Source of the DNA: Turbatrix aceti
Lineage: Eukaryota > Nematoda > Chromadorea > Rhabditida > Panagrolaimidae
Direction of reading: 5' to 3'
Assembly: GCA_963969345.1 (NCBI GenBank)
Contig: OZ017770.1
Span: forward strand, 1,931,246 to 1,995,245
Length of the DNA stretch: 64,000 bases
Shown here piece after piece: positions 43,747 through 53,695 of this stretch (within the stretch, counting starts at the first letter, position 1; every line of letters starts with the position of its first letter). Under the pieces are notes generated by a model. The model ran no database searches and was not told the DNA's origin. It saw nothing but the letters and a program-made list of their open reading frames with translations. The position numbers and the translations under genes are program-made.

Positions 43747-46385
43747 TTAGCTCAAGACAGCACCGAAAGAATAGTGTTTATTGTTAGATGACGACGACGT
43801 GGACGGCTTTGACGGACGCAGGGCAGAGAAGATACCGATCTTTTCATTTGATCTACGCGTTTCTTTCTTGTTTTTTGGCACATACTTTCCTATGTTTTCA
43901 CCGCCGTTTCTGCCCTCCACACTTTGAGCCCTGTCTGTAAAGTTAGTTTGTATTTTGAAAATCAATAATTTGTGCTTTACCTACCCTTTTTATTATTGTT
44001 ATTGTTGTATGCAATGGCATTTGGGTTAGGCTGCTGCTGCTGCTGCACGACTGCTGCCGACCTTTCTGACTCAAAATCAGTGTCACTGCACTCAGCCTGG
44101 GCAATTGGTGCTATCTTTTCCGCTGTAGCGCTGCGTTTTATGTCTCGGATATTGTGAATTTTTCTGTTATATCCATCGTTGTTACTGAAATTGTAACTCT
44201 GAGAAGATGGTACGTGAATCACAGTGCCATTGGAAAACGTAGAAGGTATCGATGAGCTGGACTGTCGCATTGCCGCGTTCTTGTTTTCTCTGCAAGCAAA
44301 TGACCCGTGTTTATTTATATTTATGCCTATTATGATGTAATATTTACCTCGATAACTCCATTGGCTTTTCAATTGATTTTCTTCGATTAGCCCCTACTGC
44401 ATAACCATTTCGGACAGGTGATTCTGGTTTTGACGTCATCGTGTATCGTTGCTGTTCGCCACTGCTTGTAACACTTCCCCGTCTTTGTTCACCGCCATGG
44501 GCTTCGACAACACTTGACGAATTTCTTCTTGCGTTGTAATAATCCTTAACACGATTGCCATTAGCTGTATGGTAATACTCGTTTGCCGTTGTTTCAGGAC
44601 GTCGAGATGCGTAGTGTTGATGAGATTGTGTCTGCTGCTGTTGTTGCACTTGACGGTGTTGTGCATGTCCTTCGCCGTTTGAGTTGTAATTATCTTGGTT
44701 ATCATATGCGTGATGTTGTTGTGCCTGCACATGGTGATTGCTCTGTCGTCGGGGATTCTCTGATACAGATCGTGGTATTGGTGCGTTACTGGCTTGCCCG
44801 TAGTATGATCCGTATCCATTTGACCCATTCGTGCCATTGTTGCTATAACCCGGTTGGGCAGTTTGTGGCTTTGGTTGTGCGCCGAGACGATCATATTGAA
44901 TTCTTCGAATGTTCGTTTTTTTGGATGTAATGAGTTCGTATAGCTTATTTCGATAATCGTCTACCGTCAGTTGAATGTGGTCTAAAGCATTAAACGGTTT
45001 TTTATATCATAAAGTTCAATGGTTTCTTTCACGTGAGTGCAAAATGTTTTTTTATTCTTTAAACGCAATACATTTTTTTCGTTTTAAAGCTCACGAACCT
45101 GGAAGGGGCAGCGTAACGTCATAGTTAAGTGCTGGTTCTTCATGCGTGTTATGGAATTCCATAACATACGGATGCACAAGACACTGTTCAACTGTGAGTC
45201 TTTTGTGAGGAGAAAATATTAATAGTCTGAAAAAAATAGTCATTAAAAATCTTTCTTTACAAATCAAACAAATGGACTGCAAGCTTCGCTTCATACCTAT
45301 TCATCAAGTCTATTGCCTGTGGATTACCGGTAGCAACCAGGCTTTCAATAGAGCGGCGGGGGCGAAGAGGGATTTTGCTTAATACAGATTCTGCGTAGTG
45401 CGAACCGATGCCATCAATGTCAGTCTACAACACAAAAATGTTCCCTCATGCCATGAATACTATGACTACTATACTTACCTTAGACGGTCTACTTATGGTC
45501 ATCATAATCCTTTCAATCTGGTTAATTGTTGAGCTGCCAGGAAATAGCGCCTTTCCCAGAAGCATTTCACCAAGTATGCACCCTAGACTCCACATGTCCA
45601 CACCCTTTGTATACCTCTTGGCTGCTAATAGTATTTCAGGCGAACGATACCACCTCGTTGCAACGTATTCCTAAAAGAAAACTTGTTATTTACCTTTCTA
45701 ATACAAGTTAATCTTATCATTGCTAGGTAATGCAAAAAAAAGTAATGCTTACCGTTAGCTCAGGCATATTCTGACCCTCAGGGTAGTCTTCAAGCTGTAA
45801 AAAACGAAGGGTTAATTAATTTTTCATGTGATCGCATTTTGCATACCTGACTAAGCGAGCGTGCGAGTCCGAAATCCGCAAGTTTGACACGACAGTCGGC
45901 GTCAAGCAGGACGTTAGATGGCTTCAAGTCACGATGCAGGACGTTTCCGCTATGCAAGAAGCGAACTGCCCGAAAAAGTTGACACATAATGTACCGCTTA
46001 TGAATATCTTTAAGAATTGTAAGCTTCTTGATGACGTTATGCAAATCTGCTTCCATGAATTCAAATACCAGGTAAATGTCTCTGTAAGATTGGTTTTTAG
46101 ATATCCATCACAAAAGTTGATAGCTAACTTGTCATTTTCTGCCCGTATAATGTTGAGAAGCTTGATGATGTTGGGATGACGACCAAATTCTTGCAAAAAC
46201 ATGATTTCGCGAAACGTTCTTTGGGCATCGGTTTGATTTCGAAAGGCATCAAATATCTTTTTTAAGGCAACCGTTTCACGGCTTCTTTTATCAATGGCTT
46301 TTATAACTATGCCATAAGCACCTTTTCCTAATCTCTTGTGAAGCTCATATCGCTGACGAACGTGTGCCTCGACCTCATCCGTCAT
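43747..46385 (-). CDS. MAPK15: MAPK15 (ERK7/8) protein kinase
   Basis: Nine exons (46385-46129, 46081-45847, 45794-45753, 45670-45479, 45424-45297, 45226-45099, 44981-44348, 44289-43985, 43934-43747) join to 702 aa. The kinase domain has LGKGAYGIV (glycine loop), [21 protein letters not shown] (catalytic loop), LADFGLA, and the activation motif TEY in [16 protein letters not shown]. The [20 protein letters not shown] stretch is characteristic of MAPK15. The kinase phosphorylates itself on TEY and, in other animals, acts in cilia formation and secretion. The long C-terminal tail is low-complexity with glutamine and asparagine runs and many S/R/P, as in ERK7. One intron falls exactly between the T and the E of TEY. 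Confidence 0.95.
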
Positions 46386-48228
46386 GTCTTGCTGGAAGAA
46401 ATCAATTAATTGTAAAGAAAAACAATGGAAAAATAAACAAAGTCATAAAGTTACAAAACACAGATGGTGGGCGCTTTTGTAAGCATGCACGGTGAGGTAC
46501 TTCAAGGCGTCTGGATTAATGAAACGACCTTTAGGGAATACGAAAAACATGGGAAAAAGCTTAGAGTACATGCAAATCAATGGCGTAAAAAAGTGATTAA
46601 ACAAATCAAGCTTTCATATGAATGGGAAAATACAAACAAGGCAAATGTCATAAATTTTATTGCAGAGGCGGCAATGGCATATTTGCAAACGAGCAAAATG
46701 CTCTGAGCCAAAAGCAACGGACGAGTGGGCATGCTAGCATAATTGCCAAACCCATGGAGCGCTTTGAGGCCTACCTTCAATCCTAGACAGGAGGACTGGT
46801 CGACAAACGTGTTTCATTTGACTTCACCTCTGTGCCACCCGGCTTTGAATAGAGGCACAACGACATAGCACCAATGCGCGCCGGTAGCACGACAGGGGTG
46901 TTCGTCTTTGGCATTATACGCAGTGCAGTCTGCCTTCGGCGAACACACCGCTACCGTTGCCGGCAGACCTGTCGCTATAACAACGGTCAAATCCTTAAAG
47001 GGGGGCGAGAATGGAAAGCAAGTGGAAGAAGGAGGGAGGGAAGCTGAGCAAAGTGGCCAGGTTTTTGCGGGAGCCGTTTGTAACTGTCATTTTCCATAAT
47101 TTTAAACGACGATAGTTTTTTACAACTACCATTGTGCCTCCTCTAGCATAGACCATAGATTTGGACCACAAAAGCAGCATCAGCGCCGAATTGAAGCACC
47201 TCGACTGTACTACATCATATATCTTCTTTTTTTTCGCGTTCAAATAGTGATTACTTTGAAATAATACTCCATGGGTACAAGCGGCGCGACCCGTGTGCAA
47301 ACAAATGAGAGTTGGCTGCCGAATGATTACCTGTCGTCCTTTTTTTACGTTAGTATCTAATTGTGCTTGTTAGAGAAGGCAAGTGATGAAGTTTCACCAA
47401 AAACGGCAAACATAAAGGCGCACTTTTTTACAATAAGGCATATGAAAAGTTCCTCTGTTGACATGGCAGAAAAAAAACTTGACTTTGACAAAATCGTGCC
47501 ACAATGAGATTTTGCGACACAACCAACAAGTTTTTTATGGCCATGATGCTTACGGTCTGGACTGCTCGAACAAGTGAAACATCGACTCACATGCATATTG
47601 AAAAACTGTCACAATCAATAGCTATAAAAAAAGGGGAATTGTCTTTTTGAAATGCTTAATTTTTGTAACTACTTCACTTTTATATATTTATTTTAGCTTG
47701 ACTATTTATGTCCTTTTGCTCTGACATCAGACGAGCACGGTAGCAAGAAAAAAATAATTCCGGTTGCGATTTCACCTTTCTGCGTGTACGCACTTTTCGA
47801 TAGCGTCCTTTCTGCCTTAAATCCAGGGCAAAAATCATCAATTGTGCTTCTCATTTCAATTAGACTTATTGGCGGTTGCAAAAAAGGCTTCTCGCACTCT
47901 TCTCCTTTCGGTCGTAACAACTCGATTACGGCTGTTCGTATGCCATCAGGGTTGATGCCGTTGCCAGAGCTGGTTAAAGTGGTCTTTTACAAAATGTTTT
48001 GGTTGCTTTGCGTGTGTCAAATAAAGCCTGCTCGTCAGTGACAAAAACAATCTTACATTAAGCAGAGTCTGGACAGCGTTTGTTCGCTTCAGGACACCCT
48101 GCGGCTTAGTCCAAGTCTCATTTCTGCCACAGCATTCGCGAATTGTTGTTGTTGGCTTTAACACTTAATTTGATCGTAATTATTTTGGCAGCAAACTATT
48201 CTTTTAATTTTCGTTCTTAGTGTGCGGT
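46386..48228. other. Divergent intergenic region between MAPK15 and calcipressin
   Basis: About 1.8 kb between divergent genes, so it should carry both promoters. Apart from one 80-codon frame (46464-46706) I see no coding signal. The stretch 46730-47000 is less AT-rich and could hold a non-coding RNA, but no known family was recognised. A T-rich acceptor-like site (ttcgttcttag) ends at 48220, just before the calcipressin ATG. Confidence 0.4.
46464..46706 (+). CDS. Possible 80-aa hypothetical protein
   Basis: An uninterrupted ATG frame of 80 codons starts 79 bp from the divergent MAPK15 start. The product is charged and helical (KHGKKLRVHANQWRKKVIKQIKLSYEWE, split here only by composition, then FIAEAAMAYL). 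I do not recognise a family, and no intron or other support is visible. It may be chance within a promoter region. Confidence 0.22.
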   Translation: MVGAFVSMHGEVLQGVWINETTFREYEKHGKKLRVHANQWRKKVIKQIKLSYEWENTNKANVINFIAEAAMAYLQTSKML

Positions 48229-48986
48229 ATGGCGGCGACCGACGTTGGTGCCGATACGCAAGGCTGCGCTCCTACCGACAAGGACGATCTTCCGACAACT
48301 ATTATAATCCGTGAAGTTCCTGCTGAGCTCTATAGCGATTCTGAGATGCAGACAAATTTTGAGTCCATGTTTACGCAGATAACAAATGACTTGAGGGTAG
48401 ACTACCTTAAAGGCTTTCGACGGGTTCGTGTTGTATTTCAAGAACCTGAACATGCTACTGCTGCCAAGTTGCTTATTGAGCATCATAAATTTAACGGAAT
48501 CCAACTCAAAGCAGCGTTTGGACAAGTAAGTTGACGCAGCTTGCGCTTATGAGATTTAGCTTAGCATTTTATTGATTACTTTTTTTCAAAGACGACAAAT
48601 GTTTGCAGAACATAAAAATGAAGCGAGTCGCGTATCAGGACGAGCAGGGGCACTTAACACTGCCACCTCTGGAGAAACAATTTTTAATTTCTCCACCGTC
48701 GTCTCCACCCGTTGGCTGGGAGCAGTGCCGTGAGATGGCGCCGGTCGTCTGCAGCTTCGATCTCATGGCTCGATTGGCGGCATACACCGACACCGAGAAG
48801 TACGAAGTCCACGGAGGCGGAGGAGACACCAAGCATCCGACTATTGTTGTTACTCCGGCTAAGGGAGATGACGGACTTGTCGTTGATGACGAAGCCATTG
48901 GCATCGGACCCCTTCCCCACACCCCACGTCCACCAGCAGACGGCGAAGAAGAGGGCGAAGATATCTCACCTGATTTGAGTGAGTAA
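48229..48986 (+). CDS. RCAN: Calcipressin, regulator of calcineurin
   Basis: Two exons (48229-48525, 48609-48986) join to 224 aa. The first exon is the RRM-like domain (TTIIIREVPAELY at the first strand, FRRVRVVFQ at the third). The second has the family signature FLISPPSSPPVGWE, the doubly phosphorylatable SP repeat that docks and inhibits calcineurin, followed by KYEVHGG and TIVVTPAKG. RCAN proteins bind calcineurin A and tune calcium-dependent dephosphorylation. The acidic C-terminus (EEEGEDISPDL) is longer than usual. An acceptor-like TTCTTAG sits 8 bp before the ATG, consistent with a leader intron or trans-splicing. It converges with the transporter gene, whose stop is 78 bp away. Confidence 0.95.
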
Positions 48987-49064
48987 AATCAATCTCAGAT
49001 ACAGGCGCTTTGTGTTTATTTTTTTTACCCGACACCCTGCATTTTATAATATTATATTTATAAA

Positions 49065-50221
49065 TTAAACGTTGAGTGCTTTGTTTGAATCAAACTTTTG
49101 GTATCCCAATACTTTGGAGCGCCAGAAGGATAGGATGCTTTCGTTCCATTTGTTCTTGTTCTTGTTGTACAAATTCAGGTAGATAGCAGCCAGTACGACG
49201 ACGCCTCCCCACACGTAGCCCATCGAAAATGGTTTCGAGAAAAAGATGAAGGAAACAATGATGGTAACAGCTTTGCGTAGAGTTGTAACCGTGACCGCTG
49301 TCAACGCACTGGTTGTTCGGACTAACGTCAGCACAATGTTGACTCCAAGAAAGCCGAGAAGCGAAAAAATTAACCCGTATCCATAGGTTTCGTAGGGATG
49401 TGCCCAAAAGAAAGAAAACCCGTCCATGAAGTTGCCGGAAAGCAGGAGGTATGCAAAGATGTACACCCAGCCAATTGAGTAAGAAAAGAGAACGACTTCT
49501 TTGTTGCTTGCGTTGTAATGCTTCATGTACCGCTCCTGAACGTTGCCAATGACGGCATCCGCGACCAGCGCGCAGGATATCATGATGTACCCCCGGGGAT
49601 CGAAATTGGGAGACACCTGACTATCTGCCAGAGAGAAGAGAATCAAGCCAAAACTCATCAAACAAGCCGCGCCCAAGTCGAGCAACCCGTAGCGTTTTCC
49701 TTGGATCAAGATGCCACCGATCAGGACAGGAATGAGTTTACAGCACTTGAAAATGACTTGGGTAGGGTAGTTGAGATATCCGACGGCTGCCGTAGAAAAT
49801 CCCATCGTTGCAACTGTGTAGAGTGCCAGTTGAACGTAAATTTTGAATGGAATTCTAAAACAATGGGGAAAATGAATCGCATTCATATAAAAATCCTCAC
49901 TTTCGTTTCAAATTTTCCGAATAGACAGCAGATTCCATGAGAGCGAAAACTGTATACCAGCCAAACTGTACGAGAGTCAAATACCATCCAAATGGCTGCA
50001 TACCATCGAGACGGAAGATGAGCTCTTGGTAGTATCCATAGCCGACGTAGAAAATAAAGACAAATGCAGAAAGTGTCAGAAATTGCATTGTCGGAGGCCT
50101 GAAAAAAATCAATCACTACTTCAATTTTTTGTAAAATCTCAAAAACTTACAACTCGGTGATATCAATTCCCAGTAAGAAGACATGCTGTGGACTCAAGTC
50201 CTGCCGCTTCGACGGCAGCAT
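49065..50221 (-). CDS. SLC35B3: PAPS transporter 2, SLC35B3-type
   Basis: Three exons (50221-50151, 50098-49901, 49854-49065) join to 352 aa. Family motifs are dense: YGYYQELIF, FGWYLTLVQFGWY, LNYPTQVIFKCCKLIPVL, GGILIQGKRY, LADSQVSPNF, DAVIGNVQERYMK, SYSIGWVYI and AVTVTTLRKAVTI, matching SLC35B3 through about ten membrane helices. The protein imports the sulphate donor PAPS from cytosol into the Golgi lumen for sulphation of glycans and proteins. ATG 50221 gives a short cytosolic N-terminus whose SPQHVFLLGIDITEL parallels the human start; further upstream exons are not excluded. Confidence 0.94.
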
Positions 50222-50851
50222 GTTGCGGATGGTTCCCTAAATGACAAATTAGAGTCAGAAAAAAACGTGGAATTGAATAGATATATCCGCCACGCGATAC
50301 GGCTTTCCTCAGAAAAATCAGATAATTCACATGAATAATAAAAGAACACGAACTCCATGAAAAACGCGGATCCTGCAAACGCAACTCATCAAATAAAATC
50401 GGAATTGCAACGTGGATTTTAAGACCGTTTTGCCAGACAACAGTTGGGGATGATTCAAATGCATAACGATTCGATGCGCACGCTATAATACGTGGTTACC
50501 CCTGACACACCAATATTTTTTTTCTTCTGTGTATCCAATAGCTACGTAAAATTTATTCGAATTGATGAACAAAATAAAACAGGTGTGCTACAGATCATTC
50601 AGTTATGGAATTGTCGAAGGAAAGCGAATCAAAAGCATATTCGCGTCTCATCACATCTAAGTTATCCGGAATTGAATACTAATCAGTTATCATTATTAAA
50701 ATTGAACAGTTTAAAAGTACTAAAGTCAATCTGGACAGAAGTGAAAGCCGTGAACATCCTTCACAAGTTGTTTTTTAAGGCAAAGCACACAGTGATTATG
50801 TACCGTTAAAGGCGATAAAAAAAATCAGGGAAAAAGGAGAGCATTGCTAGT
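50222..50851. other. Intergenic
   Basis: About 630 bp between two minus-strand genes. A plus-strand frame of 105 codons at 50492-50809 lacks any motif and lies in the expected promoter of the transporter. Nothing else is recognised. Confidence 0.4.
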
Positions 50852-52163
50852 TTAGTTGAAGACACATCCGGGAATATTGTTGCCAAAGATGCGACGCAAA
50901 TTTTGGCCGGCGCAGTATCCATCTGCAGTGTTGGATGCGAAGTTTCTATGTAGATGCCAGATGCAGAGTTGTTTGAGTGTAAACGGAACCATTGGCATGA
51001 TGGTAATCGATCGAGTACCAAGCGCCACAATGAAATGCTCGTTTATGGCAGTAAAAAATTGAAAAACGTTCTTTGGAAACCGGACGCACGACAATGGTGT
51101 CAACCTAAATGAAAAAAAATAAAATCCTGCAACAAAATTAAAATAAATAAAACCAACCAATATTTTTTAGTTTTGGTATCGTATTCAAATGAGTAGGTGT
51201 AATGAAGACCCCGATCGAAAATTTTGAAGAAACATTTTTGCCCCGAGACGATAAGCGTTAGCTTGGATTCAATGGACCGGTACCTGTGGCCGAAAGAGCC
51301 GTATGACTCACCGACACCATGGGTTTCAAAGTCTTGGATCTAAAAACAAACAAAATTGAACGTACTGAACGTAAAAAACGGCTATTATACACGAAGTTTG
51401 TTTAGGTTCTCGTCTGGTAGATAGCTACTCCACTCGTTTTCAGATTCATCGTAGATAATAATCTTATTTGTTACACCAAGTCGTAAGATTTTACGCGACT
51501 GTCCGTATAGCATGACTGGATAACGGACTCCTTCAAATCCCAGGATACGGGCGGGTTCGGGAATTGTACATTCCGTAATGTGGAACACTTTCTGAAATAG
51601 TCCACTGTGTGATAACGCAAATCGCAATAAAAAAGGCGTACATCTGGTTCGCTGTCCAGGGGGTGGATTTCCCAGCACGGAATACTACCGTTGACGACGG
51701 TAAGGTCGATCAGGTAAATGTGATTGCCGGCTTTTCGCATGTGAACATTGCTTATCGCAAGATCAGCAATGGTAACTCTGGATGCAACTTCATCGAGGAT
51801 ATAGTGCTTCAACGTTTGAGTTTTAATAGAATAAACGTAAAAAAAGGATTTGAAAATGTTATCATTGCCTCTTTGTCCGACGATGAAGAGATAAATAATT
51901 TGTTCTGTTGTATCAAGCAGGGTTTCATAAACACCTGTAGTAATCATGTTGATAACTTCTACTTTCTTTTCACCTGTTGGCTCAAAGATGTTCAGACTGA
52001 AGAGTGTGACATCTTGCGCATCACAGACATCGCGGTTTTTGACGCAGTAATATATTGTGTTGTTAACGATGCCGATGAGTTTTTTGTCCTGAATCGGATG
52101 AACCAGCTTGTGCTGTATGGCGCTGGTAATCGTATCAGGAGGTTTACCACAATTTGGAGCCAT
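50852..52163 (-). CDS. Lineage-specific beta-rich protein with BC-box-like C-terminus
   Basis: Four exons (52163-51642, 51591-51391, 51339-51158, 51104-50852) join to 385 aa; introns of 50-53 nt. The body consists of repeated short beta-type segments with hydrophobic pairs and aromatic ends (IVNNTIYYCVKNRD, TEQIIYLFIVGQ, HIYLIDLTVV, KIIIYDESENEWSSY, YTYSFEYDTKTKKYW), suggesting a beta-propeller or kelch-like fold. The C-terminal part has PFTLKQLCIWHL, which fits the elongin-binding BC box (T-L-x3-C-x3-L), followed by a short tail. If real, this would make it a substrate receptor for a cullin ubiquitin ligase; that is inference. No named homologue is recognised, and the fold is a guess from pattern. 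Confidence 0.7.
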
Positions 52164-53132
52164 GATGGAAGGCAGCTAAAAAATAATTATAGGTAAAAAA
52201 CGCGTACGGAAACTTTAAAAGTGAGCATTAAACGTAAACAAGTCAATTTCAAATCGATACTTAAGCGCCAAGCATTGTGCTCGATCTGACAACCACCACT
52301 ACTCACACAACGCCGCTGCATGTAAGCAAGCAGTCGCGAGGGACAAAGGAAGGAACACTGGCGTATTTCTTGTTTTGCTCCTTTGCCCCTCCTGTCGGCC
52401 GAACAAAAATTATCCCCTTTTTTTACTTGATGCATGTTTCAAAATACGAGAATTAAAAAAACAATCTGCCCCTTTATTGCATACAAGATTCCGTTCATAC
52501 ATACAGAGACATTCATACAAAAAAATCAATGATGACACCACCGGTGTGGACGGTTTTTCCAAGGATCTGTGTGGTAATAAGCTTTACCTCGGCCGGAACC
52601 AACAGATGTGTGGTACATATGCAAAAAATGCTCCTCGCATGTATGCGACGAGTTTTGTTTGCACCAATCCAAGACTCACAGTCAATCAACCCGCTTGCTT
52701 TCCTGTTCAATTGGTTGTATCCACTCTACTATCCGACCGGTCGTTTGCATACAGAAATGCGCAAATTAACAGTTCACGGCCATCATCACATTTTTTCAAC
52801 TTGAACGAATCTGGCGCATACTGCCTTCTTTTGTCCGTAAACATGAGGAGGCTCGTCGCTCGATTTTCGATCGATGGGAGATGAATAGAAAGGCGGTATG
52901 CGCACGCGTGCGTGTTTTGTTACTCGTGATTTGTTGATCAAACACAACCTTTATGCGCTTCACTGTTTTTTTTTGCATTTAGTTTGCGCGTGCTTTTTTT
53001 CGGCTTTGAGTTAAAGAGTTAATTTAATTTTACCTTTGTGTTTGGTAGATCGTCTTTGTAAAAAAGTTATTGTTGTGATCGGGGGCTGCACTCTCTGGCT
53101 GCTGCTGCAGCAGTTGCCGCTGCTGTGTGAGT
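52164..53132. other. Intergenic
   Basis: About 970 bp between the divergent lineage-specific gene and the MITE. A 169-codon frame (52375-52884) is open but has no motif, no domain-like pattern and no splice context, and is treated as chance. The stretch ends in a CTGCTG-rich piece and the left target duplication GTGTGAGT (53125-53132). Confidence 0.4.
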
Positions 53133-53542
53133 TAGGGTTCCCGTCCCCCCCCCGTTCCCCGCGGGGTCCCCGGGGAGCTCCCCGCGGGGAGCCCCCCGTA
53201 TTCCCCCCCCGCAACGGTTTCTCCCCCGTGAAATTCCCCGTTCTACTCCCCGTGAACATCTCCTCCCCGTGAACTTATATCCCTCCATTGACAAATTTTA
53301 CTCCGGGATAAACTTGAACACGGATTTTGAAAACAAAAAACAGCGCAACATGCGTGCAATGCGCAGCGCGCGTGGGCATCTAACTGTTTTTGGAAAACTA
53401 CCTCCCCCGTAACCCCCGTAATCCCCCGTATCCCCCCCCGCAACGGTTTCTCCCCCGTGAAATTCCCCGTTCTACTCCCCGTGAAGATTTCCCCCCCGTA
53501 TATCCCCCCCCGCAATTTAAACGAGGGGGGGTGGGAACCCTA
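53133..53542. mobile_element. hAT-type MITE, C-rich, 8-bp target duplication
   Basis: A 410-bp element begins TAGGGTTCCC and ends GGGAACCCTA, with C/G runs continuing the inverted repeat inward. It is flanked on both sides by GTGTGAGT (53125-53132 and 53543-53550), a perfect 8-bp target duplication. An 8-bp duplication with TAGGG/CAGGG-type ends is the signature of hAT transposons. There is no transposase, so it is non-autonomous. The interior is dense in C runs of four or more on the plus strand. It contains a GC palindrome near 53157-53190 and a 54-bp direct repeat (53203-53256 and 53432-53485, identical). The right end lies 153 bp before the start codon of the C9orf72 homologue. Confidence 0.85.
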
Positions 53543-53695
53543 GTGTGAGTCAGCCAGACTTGATTTGCTGTGCACGTGGTACGCCGGCTTGTTGCCCGCT
53601 TTTCCGTGATTTCTTTATCACTTCCCGCATTCACGTGCTTTTTTTGTTTCCGTTTATTTTGGAATGATTTATTTACTGTACTGTTCTCTTTTCAG

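Noticed and set aside
52375..52884. A 169-codon plus-strand open frame
   Set aside because: It is the longest frame not assigned to a gene, but the translation has no domain-like pattern, no signal and no splice context, and it overlaps frames on the other strand. I treat it as chance.
53036..53294. Collagen-like or GPR-rich translations on both strands
   Set aside because: The glycine/proline/arginine repeats come from the C-rich interior of the hAT MITE read in any frame; there is no Gly-X-Y register over a useful length.
53133..53542. Homology of the C-rich tract with the human GGGGCC repeat
   Set aside because: The tract is inside a transposon with its own ends and target duplication, has no regular hexanucleotide unit, and its G-rich strand is antisense to the gene. 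Only the position is alike.
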